Part shown: positions 55,915 to 63,524 of the stretch, in pieces
How the letters are laid out: each line of letters starts with the position of its first letter
How positions within the stretch are numbered: position 1 is the stretch's first letter
Origin: Bacillus sp. NP157
Lineage (GTDB): Bacteria > Pseudomonadota > Gammaproteobacteria > Xanthomonadales > Rhodanobacteraceae
Assembly (NCBI GenBank): GCA_018889975.1
Contig: CP076546.1
Span: 1,674,001 to 1,738,000 of the forward strand
Length of the DNA: 64,000 nt
Direction of reading: 5' to 3'
Made by a program: the position numbers and the translations under genes
Notes under the pieces: model-generated
Told to the model about the DNA's origin: nothing
The model's input: only the letters and a program-made list of their open reading frames with translations
The model's database searches: none

Positions 55915-56089
55915 CAAACTTCCCGGTAGAAACAAGTTGCCACGACAGCTATTAATGGCTGCGCCGAATCGGCAAAGCCCATTGTCGGGTGCATGTTATC
56001 AATTTCGGTAGTTTTCACGTTTTCTTGAGCGAATCGCCGAAAACGGGCCGATAAAAAGCCGAATGGCTCCTCTCCCCAAAGGAATTTCC

Positions 56090-56839
56090 ATGGAATTGCT
56101 CAACCACGTCCTGATCGTCACCGGCGGCGCCAGTGGCATCGGACGCGAAGCCTGCCTCGCCCTTGCGCTCAAGGGCGCCGACCTGGTGGTCGCTGATTTC
56201 AACCTGGCCGGCGCAGAAGCCGTCGCCGCGGAAGTGCGTGGCCTGGGCCGCCGTGCCGTGGCGTTCAAGGTCGACGTGTCGAAGGCCGAAGACGTCGAGG
56301 CGATGGTCGAGTTCGCCGTCGACCAGCTCGGCACCTTGAACGGCATCTTCAATAACGCGGGCATCTCGAAGGTGCAGAGCCTGCTGGACATGACGCCGGC
56401 GGATTACCACCGGGTGATCGACGTGGACCAGCACGGCGTCTACTACGGCCTGCATTACGGCGCGCGGAAGATGGTGGCGATCGGTGCCAGGGGTACCTTC
56501 GTCAATACGGCCTCGATCTTCGGCTACGTCGCCGCGCGCGGCAGCTTCAACTACAACGCGGCGAAGTCGGCCGTCGTGGCCATGACCCGCACGGCCGCGC
56601 TGGAGCTGGCGGAGCACGGCATCCGTGTCGTCGCCGTCGCGCCGGGTTTCATCGACACGCCAATGATGGGCGACGATCCGCGCGTCAAGCCGCCGCTGGC
56701 GGCGCAACACATGCACAACGCGCTGATCCAGCCCGAGCAGGTCGCGAGCGTCGTCGCGTTCCTGTTCACCGACGCCGCGCAGGCGGTGAATGGCTCGACG
56801 GTGCCGGTCGACGACGGCTTCCTGGCCTTCAAGGTCTGA
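56090..56839 (+). CDS. Short-chain dehydrogenase/reductase
   Basis: This 249-residue classical SDR has the cofactor motif VTGGASGIGREACLAL, NNAGISKVQSLLDM, and the catalytic YNAAKSAVVAMTR (Tyr-x-x-x-Lys). The substrate is unknown; NAD or NADP preference is not evident. ATG 56090 has AAGGAA six bases upstream and gives the family start MELLNHVLIVTGG; an ATG at 56063 is in frame but precedes the Shine-Dalgarno. The SPFH-type lipoprotein gene is convergent 40 bases downstream. Confidence 0.91.
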   Translation: MELLNHVLIVTGGASGIGREACLALALKGADLVVADFNLAGAEAVAAEVRGLGRRAVAFKVDVSKAEDVEAMVEFAVDQLGTLNGIFNNAGISKVQSLLDMTPADYHRVIDVDQHGVYYGLHYGARKMVAIGARGTFVNTASIFGYVAARGSFNYNAAKSAVVAMTRTAALELAEHGIRVVAVAPGFIDTPMMGDDPRVKPPLAAQHMHNALIQPEQVASVVAFLFTDAAQAVNGSTVPVDDGFLAFKV

Positions 56840-56879
56840 CGGGAACGGGCGCGGCCACCCGCTGGCCGCGCCCTGCCCT

Positions 56880-57686
56880 TTAGCGTCCGCCCACCAGCAC
56901 GTTGGCGCCGGCCGGAGTGATGTAGCACTCCTTCGCCGCCTTGCAGGCGTCGGCGTTGATCGTCGCGATGGTCACGGCCGAATACTGCTCGATGCTCATG
57001 CCGAGCTTGTTGCGGTAGGCGTTGTCGGCCACGGCGCGGGCTTCCTGCTCCTTCGCACGCTGTTCTTCCGCCGCGGTCGCCGCCACCAGGGTTTTCTGGC
57101 GCTGCTGCTGCGCCGCCGTTTCGTTCATCTGCTGCAGCACGTTCTCGTTCGGCCGCGCACGGCCGAGGGTGACGTCGAGGATCTCGATCGGCAAGCCGCG
57201 ATCCTTCACCAGGCCGCGGATGGCCGTGGTCACTTCCTTGTCCACCTCGGCCGCCGTGGTCGGGCTCGACATCATGTCGCTCATCGTCTGGCCCTTCACC
57301 GCCTCGCGCACGATGCTGGCGTACTGGCTCTGGATGTTGTTCTTGAACCAGCCCATCGCACCGTACTGCTCGACGAGTTTCACCGAGTCGGTCACCCGGA
57401 ACTGCAGCGCGGTGTCGAAGTCGAGCAGGATGTTGTCCTTCGAGCTGAAGTCGTCGAACACGACGTGCACGGTCTGCGGGGTCATGACGACGTTGATGTC
57501 CGACGTGCTTGCCCAGGTGATGATGCGCCCCTCTTTCACCGGCTCGGGGCGAACGCCGCCGTGGCCGAAGAGGTAGGGCTTGTCGACCAGCACGGACTCG
57601 GTGCCCGGGTCGACGGAAACGGAATGGCACGCCGTGAGCGAGCCGAGGATCAGGAGGGAGAACGGGATGAGCTTGCGCGGATGCAC
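56880..57686 (-). CDS. SPFH/band 7-like lipoprotein
   Basis: This 268-residue protein has a lipoprotein signal ending in LTAC (Cys about residue 20), then a prohibitin-like domain (FRVTDSVKLVEQYGAMGWF, NIQSQYASIVREAVKGQTMS, VDKEVTTAIRGLVKDRGLPI) followed by a coiled Glu/Ala/Gln helix (NETAAQQQRQKTLVAATAAE). SPFH proteins assemble rings in membranes and often influence membrane-bound complexes. The GTG at 57686 has AGGAA upstream at six bases and starts the signal; the in-frame ATG at 57749 is more distant and adds a non-signal stretch. Confidence 0.83.
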   Translation of the reverse strand: MHPRKLIPFSLLILGSLTACHSVSVDPGTESVLVDKPYLFGHGGVRPEPVKEGRIITWASTSDINVVMTPQTVHVVFDDFSSKDNILLDFDTALQFRVTDSVKLVEQYGAMGWFKNNIQSQYASIVREAVKGQTMSDMMSSPTTAAEVDKEVTTAIRGLVKDRGLPIEILDVTLGRARPNENVLQQMNETAAQQQRQKTLVAATAAEEQRAKEQEARAVADNAYRNKLGMSIEQYSAVTIATINADACKAAKECYITPAGANVLVGGR

Positions 57687-57856
57687 GGCATGTTCCTTAT
57701 GGGTTGACGGCCCGCCCTTCCGGCGGACCAGGTTAGGGTAACGTGCCAATCGGCGCGTTGGACGTAGTCCATTTCCCTAAAGTCGTGATGTTTTGTAGGA
57801 CTTGAGACCGCCACCAACAACTAAGCGGCCGAGGGCCAGATGGCCGTTCTGCCGCG

Positions 57857-58231
57857 CTATTCAATGACGTCGCCATCAAGCCCATACTGCTCGCCCTCAT
57901 CCCCGACGACCTGCGCACCCAAGGCTTGCGCTACGGCAAACATCTTCTGAAGAATCTGCACATCGGGATTCTTGACCACTATCCCGCCAGCTGCAGGGGA
58001 AAACCAAGCCATATTGCCGTTTACCCCGTGCCCGGCAAACCCTGTCCAAACGGCAAGCCCGTCTTGCTCCACACGTAGTACGTGTCCGCCGCCTACCGTC
58101 GCCTCGGCGACTCCATCCAGGCGCATCTCCGGATCCGACGCCACGTAATCCTTCCACTCATCCAACGAAATCTCTGGCCCCTGCTCGTCGAACCAGTCTT
58201 TCTTGCGCGTGATGTGGACGTCATAACCCAT
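57857..58231 (-). CDS. Conserved hypothetical protein (MGYDVHIT family)
   Basis: This 124-residue protein begins MGYDVHITRKKDWFDEQGPE and has ISLDEWKDYVASDPEMRLDG. The MGYD(V/L)HITR start is recognisable from many uncharacterised bacterial proteins; no biochemical role is known. Mixed alpha/beta composition and no signal suggest a small cytosolic domain, perhaps an immunity-like protein. The chosen ATG 58231 has AGGGGAC upstream. The frame is open to 58396 but reads unlike a protein there. It lies at the start of the low-GC segment. Confidence 0.72.
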   Translation of the reverse strand: MGYDVHITRKKDWFDEQGPEISLDEWKDYVASDPEMRLDGVAEATVGGGHVLRVEQDGLAVWTGFAGHGVNGNMAWFSPAAGGIVVKNPDVQILQKMFAVAQALGAQVVGDEGEQYGLDGDVIE

Positions 58232-58470
58232 GGTAAGTCCCCTAAGGCTGTCGAACGGACGCAAAAAAAGCGCTCCAGCGGCCTCTCTTGCGATCCGATT
58301 GAGGGTGTCCGTATTCATGAAAGCCAAACCTCCCAAAGCATGCCGACTCATTATGCGTAACGTCGGCCGAATCTTTGTGAGTCTCCAAGGGGGCATCCAA
58401 AATCACCTAAATATAACGCCTCTTTCCGACTAGACGAACGGATGCCCCCGGGACCACTTTCAAAGCAAAG

Positions 58471-59544
58471 CTAGGGCAAGACGCGCAGGATCCCATCCAC
58501 AGCGGCCCTGCACTCTGCGATCCGATGCTGGTTTAGTTGGACCTGCTGGCCGTGGACGGCGTGATGGCCGCCGTTGAGGCGTGATAGGGGCACACCAAGG
58601 TGCGCGGCGACGATGCCAGCAGTGTTGAAATCGCGAAGAGACAGAGCATATTGATTTTCAAAGGCCCCCACACTCTGCGCCATATGCAGCCTGGGTGTGA
58701 AGTAACCCGGGTGCTGTTGGAACGCCGCGAATAAGGTAGCCGCGCTCGCCGCAGAGAGGGCTCCAAAAGCCGCAGCGTCCCCGCGGTTCTGCGTAAGACG
58801 GTTTCCAATGATCGCGTGAATCTTTGGCACCGGCATGCCATGCAGCTGAGCCTGTGCCGCGAATGTCCAAGATCCGTAAATCGGGTGCGGAGGCACTTGC
58901 CCGTGAAGCAGGATGAACATCGCGTTGACTGCTACCCTCGAAGAGTCGTCGGCGTTAACCGGCGTCAGCAGCATATCGGCGGCTGAAATCGCTAGTTCGG
59001 TGTAGATTGAAAAGCTTGGATTGGTGTCGATCAAAACGACCACGTCGTCGTCACCTTGGGCCTCGAGGCTCACAACAAGACGTCTGAAAATTGTATGGAC
59101 CCACAACCAAGGGACGATCTGAGGAGTGAGTGATGGGGCCGACGCGGCCCCGGTAATGGCTGGCGCCATGGGCTCTAGGTTGCCATCGCCGCACAAGATC
59201 CAAAGGTTGTTCGGCATGTTCGGATTGACCGAGTGAACATGCGTGAGAAAGTCGTTAGGGTCCGGGAGGGGTGCCGCGGCGCCTCGAGCGATTACGGTAC
59301 TCAGATACCCTACTACTGTGCGCGGCGTAGCCTGCGTACATAAATTCAGGACGGCGTTCTCACCGGCAAGGCCACCGCCCAGCAACATCATGCTGACGTT
59401 CGCTTGGGGGCAAAGGTCGATCACTAGCACCTTTTTCTCCGGATGGAGCTCGGCGTACCTAGAGGCCAAATGGTAGGTGATCGTGCTTTTTCCAACGCCG
59501 CCCTTATTATTCCAAATCGCAAAGCTTTTCAATTCCTTCCCCAT
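58471..59544 (-). CDS. ParA/MinD-like P-loop ATPase, orphan
   Basis: This 357-residue protein has the deviant Walker A motif NKGGVGKSTITYHLA at residues 13-21 and the A' motif VLVIDLCPQANVSMM (Asp43). It has VVVLIDTNPSFSIYTELA as Walker B and no ParB or helix-turn-helix gene beside it. GC and codon use are lower than in the core. It may act as a partition or positioning ATPase for a mobile element or as part of a defence module. ParA proteins without ParB also serve protein positioning. The start at 59544 gives MGKELKSFAIWNNKGG and looks right. Confidence 0.85.
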   Translation of the reverse strand: MGKELKSFAIWNNKGGVGKSTITYHLASRYAELHPEKKVLVIDLCPQANVSMMLLGGGLAGENAVLNLCTQATPRTVVGYLSTVIARGAAAPLPDPNDFLTHVHSVNPNMPNNLWILCGDGNLEPMAPAITGAASAPSLTPQIVPWLWVHTIFRRLVVSLEAQGDDDVVVLIDTNPSFSIYTELAISAADMLLTPVNADDSSRVAVNAMFILLHGQVPPHPIYGSWTFAAQAQLHGMPVPKIHAIIGNRLTQNRGDAAAFGALSAASAATLFAAFQQHPGYFTPRLHMAQSVGAFENQYALSLRDFNTAGIVAAHLGVPLSRLNGGHHAVHGQQVQLNQHRIAECRAAVDGILRVLP

Positions 59545-60294
59545 CTAGCGCAGCCTCATGCTGCCCGCCAATCGTCGCATGCCAGCAGCTCACCCGTCAC
59601 ACGGGAAGACAAATTTCTCGTTGACTGAAAATCATTAAAAGCGCTTGTTCCCCGAAGGCGTCAGATTGACGGTTCGCGTAATTGCGAAGTCAAGGAGATG
59701 AACTTTTCCGTGCACTAGAGGACAACCGGCTTCGGTTCACGTCACAGCCTGCACATTTAGGACTACCATCCCTGAGGAATGATCCCGATGACGCCCCGTC
59801 GTGGTCCGGGGTTGCTAAGGTCACGAGGCGAATCTTCACGAAGGTGCTTCGCGGGCTAGCTGCAACGGTTATTGCATGACGCGGGCAGATGTGGCTTGTC
59901 CGATGCGTGAATCCGTAAGCATGACGGGAAGCATTCGTCAAATACTCTGTCTGGCGGTCAGGGCTGGATGAAATGGCGGGCACACTGCGATGCCGGGCTG
60001 CGGCGTGGCCGCCCCGCCTCTATGATTTAGGCGTTCCTCCTATGCTGGCGGCTTTACGGCTGTCCCGGGGCCCTTCGGGAAGTAAGCGTCTGAACTTTCG
60101 CCTTACTTATGTGCTTCCGTGCTCAAGGGTCGTGACGTAGTGGCGCATCATTTTCTCAGAGCAGTCGTGCGGGCCATGAGGGGCTTCTAGGTGACGTACG
60201 GGGATAAAAAGTTGCCATGCGGGCGGTTGGTGAGAGATCACTGGTCGAGACAGGCGTCTGCTACTAGACTCAGTCCGGAATTGGAGGGGAACAA
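59545..60294. other. 750-base gap with gene fragments
   Basis: No convincing full gene is visible between the ParA-like gene and the DUF4145 gene, which point away from each other. A TTG-started frame (59682-59879) reads natural-looking protein near its end, RLRFTSQPAHLGLPSLRND. A minus-strand frame near 60107-60331 ends in natural-looking HDCSEKMMRHYVTTLEHGST. Both are short and lack a clear Shine-Dalgarno, so I treat them as possible remnants. Confidence 0.4.
59682..59879 (+). CDS. Possible small gene or gene remnant (65 residues)
   Basis: The frame reads LRSQGDELFRALEDNRLRFT and then GLPSLRNDPDDAPSWSGVAK, with natural composition, ending TKVLRGLAATVIA. It starts with TTG just after an in-frame TAA and has no Shine-Dalgarno, so it may be the end of a truncated gene. 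No family recognised. Confidence 0.25.
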   Translation: MRSQGDELFRALEDNRLRFTSQPAHLGLPSLRNDPDDAPSWSGVAKVTRRIFTKVLRGLAATVIA

Positions 60295-61098
60295 ATGAGC
60301 GGAAAAGCGGCCTCGGTCTACGAGGAGGCATTCAACTGCCCGTATTGCGGAGCGTTCACTGCGCAAACCTGGCACGGGGTGTACTTGCGTCCACCGAGTA
60401 CAGGCCGGTTGCCAACTCTAATCACGCCACAGGAAGCCTTTAGCTACCGAATTGTGATCGACTCAGAAACCAATCAGTCAGAAGATCAGCGTCAGAAAAG
60501 GCATGCGATTCTCGATCGGCTCGCCCAGGGACTGTTGACGTCCGAGCGAGTCAACGAGAATGTCTCTCGGAAATTATCCAACCTCTTTATCAGCGAATGC
60601 TACATCTGCCATGAGTTCGCAATTTGGCGATACGACCGCCTGATTTACCCGGCTGAGCAAGTGGGCGAAGTGGCAAATTCGGACATGCCATCTGACGTGC
60701 GTGCAGATTTCGATGAGGCTGGTGCGATCTTGAATTTGTCGCCTCGCGGCGCCGCCGCGCTGTTGAGATTGGCGTTGCAAAAACTCTGCGTCCACTTGGG
60801 TGAGGCGGGCCGGAACATCAACGACGATATTGCCGCGCTCGTGCGGAAAGGTCTCCCGGTTGAGCTTCAACAAGCGCTAGACGCCGTACGCGTAATTGGC
60901 AATGAGGCGGTACATCCCGGTGTTATTGATCTTCGGGACGACGCCGCTACCGTTGCCGGCCTAATGCGCGTACTGAATGTCGTCGTGGAAAATCGGATAT
61001 CGCAGCCGCGTCAAATTCGGGAGCTGTACTCAATGCTTCCTGCCGACAAAATCGCAGGTATTGAGGCTAGAGATAGTAGGACGCGTAGCGAGAATTAG
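60295..61098 (+). CDS. DUF4145 protein with N-terminal zinc ribbon
   Basis: This 267-residue protein has the N-terminal Cys pair NCPYCGAFTAQTWHGVYL and a second pair in SECYICHEFAIW, forming a zinc ribbon. The DUF4145 helical domain follows: SDVRADFDEAGAILNLSPRG, AALLRLALQKLCVHLGEAGR and NEAVHPGVIDLRDDA. DUF4145 is often found with restriction enzymes and defence genes, so it may be part of a defence system here. ATG 60295 has GGAGGGG nearby. The next gene on its strand is the TM/coiled-coil protein at 61488. Function beyond the domain is unknown. Confidence 0.88.
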   Translation: MSGKAASVYEEAFNCPYCGAFTAQTWHGVYLRPPSTGRLPTLITPQEAFSYRIVIDSETNQSEDQRQKRHAILDRLAQGLLTSERVNENVSRKLSNLFISECYICHEFAIWRYDRLIYPAEQVGEVANSDMPSDVRADFDEAGAILNLSPRGAAALLRLALQKLCVHLGEAGRNINDDIAALVRKGLPVELQQALDAVRVIGNEAVHPGVIDLRDDAATVAGLMRVLNVVVENRISQPRQIRELYSMLPADKIAGIEARDSRTRSEN

Positions 61099-61442
61099 CG
61101 TAAAAACTCGTAGAAGGTACCGTCGAACTCGACCAGTGGTACGTTGCCGCCCAGCTTCATGTCGCGCAAGTGCGCTTCGCTGTCGAGGTGGCACCGTATG
61201 TTCTCCGGGACTTCGAAGAGGGCAACTGTCACCTTTTCATCAGACTCGGCACCCGACAGTTGGGTGTTGAAGCTTCCCTTCTATGCTTGTGGTTTTATCC
61301 AGCTTGTCAGTATGGCGCCGTCCGCCTGCTTTTTTTGAGCTTGCGCCTGCATATCGTTGCGGGTCGCCCATTGGTACCGCACAGTCCATCCCTGCAGAAG
61401 CCTTTCAGGTGTTTGACACAGGCACGGTCCGATCCCACGCAC
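61095..61442 (-). pseudogene. Probable decayed gene on the minus strand with internal amber codon
   Basis: One minus-strand frame reads natural protein in two segments around an in-frame TAG at 61281-61283. The upstream segment (61284-61442) has GWTVRYQWATRNDMQAQAQK and ends ILTSWIKPQA. The downstream segment (61095-61280) has VALFEVPENIRCHLDSEAHL and ends LVEFDGTFYEFLR. Neither alone starts with a good ribosome-binding site. The simplest reading is a single small gene broken by a nonsense mutation; two tiny genes or chance are possible. It occupies most of the 389-base gap between the DUF4145 gene and the next gene, and its stop overlaps the DUF4145 stop. Confidence 0.33.
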
Positions 61443-61487
61443 GATTTTGAGGTCTAGAATCGGGCTATCCCTCCACGGCCCACATGC

Positions 61488-61856
61488 ATGCCAGCATCGA
61501 AATCAGCCCCCGAGACGCTCCCACCGAGTGAGGAAATCACTGTTGAATGGCTTCGCCGCCATATTCCGATCATCTGGTGGTATTGGGTTGCGGGGGGCAC
61601 CGTAGCCGCGCTCGCGGCGGTCACTGGTTCTGCCTTCTACCTTGGAAAGACGGTGGCCGTTGCCGATGGGGCTTACCAGTTGCGTCAGATAAACGATGAC
61701 AAGGCACGGGTGGCGAGCGAGGTGCAGGGCCTCGAAATCAGAAAGGCCGAGCTTGAGGGCGCGGTGGCACGCCTGGAAGCCGAGAAGTATGTGAGCGGTT
61801 TGAGTAGAGAGCAGGTGCTTGATGAAATGCGCAAACGGGGAGCGCTGAGAGACTAA
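61488..61856 (+). CDS. Membrane-anchored coiled-coil protein (122 residues)
   Basis: This 122-residue protein has a polar N-terminus (MPASKSAPETLPPSEEITVE), one transmembrane segment (IPIIWWYWVAGGTVAALAAV, residues about 27-50) and a coiled-coil helix (DDKARVASEVQGLEIRKAEL) at the C-terminus. The overall plan resembles small phage or plasmid membrane proteins and some defence effectors, but there is no recognisable family. The next gene begins about 110 bases downstream on the same strand. Confidence 0.62.
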   Translation: MPASKSAPETLPPSEEITVEWLRRHIPIIWWYWVAGGTVAALAAVTGSAFYLGKTVAVADGAYQLRQINDDKARVASEVQGLEIRKAELEGAVARLEAEKYVSGLSREQVLDEMRKRGALRD

Positions 61857-61967
61857 GAGCCGTCCGGAGAACAACTTTCAGGGGCGAGACGTTCGCACCG
61901 GTGAAGGACTGCAGCCGCGATGTAAGCTAGGGGTGCTTAGTCTGAAATTTCATTGGGGAGATAGCAC

Positions 61968-62352
61968 ATGGGCAAGCGTGTAGAGCCAGCGGAGCATCCG
62001 TGCGGCCTACTCAGGATGAAAATCGCCGCGCTCTGGACCGAGGCGCTCGCTGTCGAAGCAATTCATGGCCCTACTCGGGAACTAAGCCTCGCAGGCACAA
62101 TTCCTGACGACATCGGCGGGGGGGGGATGCCAGTTGAATACCTCACCTCTCTTGCTTACGTCATGATCGCTGGCTTCACATCCGTTCCCCCTACTTGCCG
62201 GAATGCTGCTGGGCGCCAGGGCTACTTCCGGTATTGCCGTCATCTGGCTCACGATGTCCGTCGTGACCGTAATTGTCGGCTTTTTGGTGCCCCTTAATGG
62301 CCGTAGTAAGCCAGACGTTGACGACGGGAGCATGGACAACTTCGACGACTGA
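61968..62352 (+). pseudogene. Two-helix membrane protein interrupted by a frameshift in a C run
   Basis: The gene starts at ATG 61968 after a strong GGGGAG. It runs in frame through the first predicted membrane segment (LTSLAYVMIAGFTSV), then shifts at the C run 62187-62191. In the new frame it continues as LLAGMLLGARATSGIAVIWL and TMSVVTVIVGFLVPLNGRSK to a TGA at 62352. Reading with one C fewer gives about 127 residues with two helices and an acidic tail. Without the shift, the first frame ends at 62297 with unnatural Cys/Arg-rich sequence. A run of nine G precedes at 62118-62126. A sequencing error, a true mutation or programmed slippage are all possible. Confidence 0.6.
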
Positions 62353-62450
62353 GGCCGCCTGATGCGCGTCGGCCAAAACTACAGATAAGCGGGGACCGGC
62401 GCAGACACAGCGGCTACAATCCGTAACAGGGCTGAGACAGGGGGAAAGGA

Positions 62451-63524
62451 ATGCAATACGCCATACCGGGATATTCGAGAAAGGAAGTGTCGCGAGCGGG
62501 CGACCGGCTCCGAGAGGGATATCGAACCATCGCCGAGACCCCCGGTCCAGGCCCCATCTCCCTGCCCGCAGACTTCTTCAGAGCAGTGGACGTGATGAGC
62601 AACTGGCGATCATCGCATGCCTTCCCGTTGAACACTCTCACTGTCAGCCTTCGTACCCACGGGCGACTGGTCGCAGGTGACGTTCTGGTAGCACAGCGTC
62701 TGAAGCGCGCATCTTCGATCATTGACAAGCTTCGTCGTGAAACCGGGATGTCGTTGGACAGGATGCAGGACATCGGCGGCTGCCGTGCGGTTATGCCCAC
62801 GCTTCAAGATGTATATCTTCTTCAGGATCGCCTACTCCGCTCGTCGATGCGCCACGAACTCCGCAGACAGACCGACTACATCAAGGCTCCTAAAGCGTCT
62901 GGCTATCGTGGCATTCATCTTATTTACCTTTACAAGAGCGACCGTAGCAAGGTCTACGACAAGCTCAGCATCGAGGTTCAGATACGTTCGCGTTTGCAGC
63001 ACGCATGGGCGACTGCCGTAGAGACGGTTGGAACCTTCCTCGATCAATCATTGAAGGCCAGTCAAGGTTCGGCGGATTGGCTGGAGTTCTTTCAGGTCGT
63101 ATCGCGCGCGCTGGCGTTCACTGAGGACGCCGCGCCTAGTGAAGATGTGCCCCAAATTCACGCCATTCTTGACCGTGCGCGCGAGTTGAGCCGCAAGTTA
63201 AACGTCCAACAAGTTCTCGGTCAGTATGGCACCGCACTTCACAGCACGACGGAGAACGCTCCGCAGGACGCCGCGTACTACCTGATGACGCTTCTGCCCG
63301 AGAAACATACTCTTACTATCGCCAGCTTTACGCGCGCGCAGCTCGCAGAAGCCAACGAAAGATATACCGCGTCAGAGCAGGCCTTGTCTGGAATCCCCGG
63401 CGCGCAGGTGGTTCTCGTGAGTGCCGAATCGCTGGTTGCGCTGAGGAAAGCGTACCCGAACTACTTTCTCGACACTGATTTGTTCATTGAGGCCCTTCGA
63501 AATTTGGACGCGAACGAATTCTAA
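62451..63524 (+). CDS. RelA/SpoT-domain nucleotide pyrophosphokinase, orphan
   Basis: This 357-residue protein has a RelA/SpoT synthetase core at about residues 80-195: QRLKRASSIIDKLRRE (Arg83, Lys85), MQDIGGCRAVM (Asp107), the G-loop DYIKAPKASGYRGIHLIY (Tyr152), and SIEVQIRSRLQHAWATAV (Glu175, Gln177). No hydrolase HD, TGS or ACT domain is present. The C-terminal 160 residues are unassigned and end in ALRNLDANEF. Small alarmone synthetases of this sort include (p)ppGpp makers and toxic or antiphage enzymes such as CapRel and FaRel, which pyrophosphorylate nucleotides or tRNA. Low-GC context and an integrase remnant beyond support an accessory origin. Confidence 0.85.
   Translation: MQYAIPGYSRKEVSRAGDRLREGYRTIAETPGPGPISLPADFFRAVDVMSNWRSSHAFPLNTLTVSLRTHGRLVAGDVLVAQRLKRASSIIDKLRRETGMSLDRMQDIGGCRAVMPTLQDVYLLQDRLLRSSMRHELRRQTDYIKAPKASGYRGIHLIYLYKSDRSKVYDKLSIEVQIRSRLQHAWATAVETVGTFLDQSLKASQGSADWLEFFQVVSRALAFTEDAAPSEDVPQIHAILDRARELSRKLNVQQVLGQYGTALHSTTENAPQDAAYYLMTLLPEKHTLTIASFTRAQLAEANERYTASEQALSGIPGAQVVLVSAESLVALRKAYPNYFLDTDLFIEALRNLDANEF

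Noticed and set aside
53491-55929. 812-residue plus-strand frame opposite the MHYT-GGDEF-EAL gene
   Set aside because: Its start lies in the tRNA-binding gene and the remainder mirrors conserved cyclase and EAL motifs on the other strand.
60107-60331. 74-residue minus-strand frame before the DUF4145 gene
   Set aside because: Only its last 25 residues look natural; no ribosome-binding site, and it covers the probable promoter of the plus-strand gene. Listed only as a possible remnant.
62118-62126. Nine-G run considered as the frameshift point of the membrane gene
   Set aside because: The reading frame remains natural on both sides of the G run; the switch happens later, at the C run 62187-62191.
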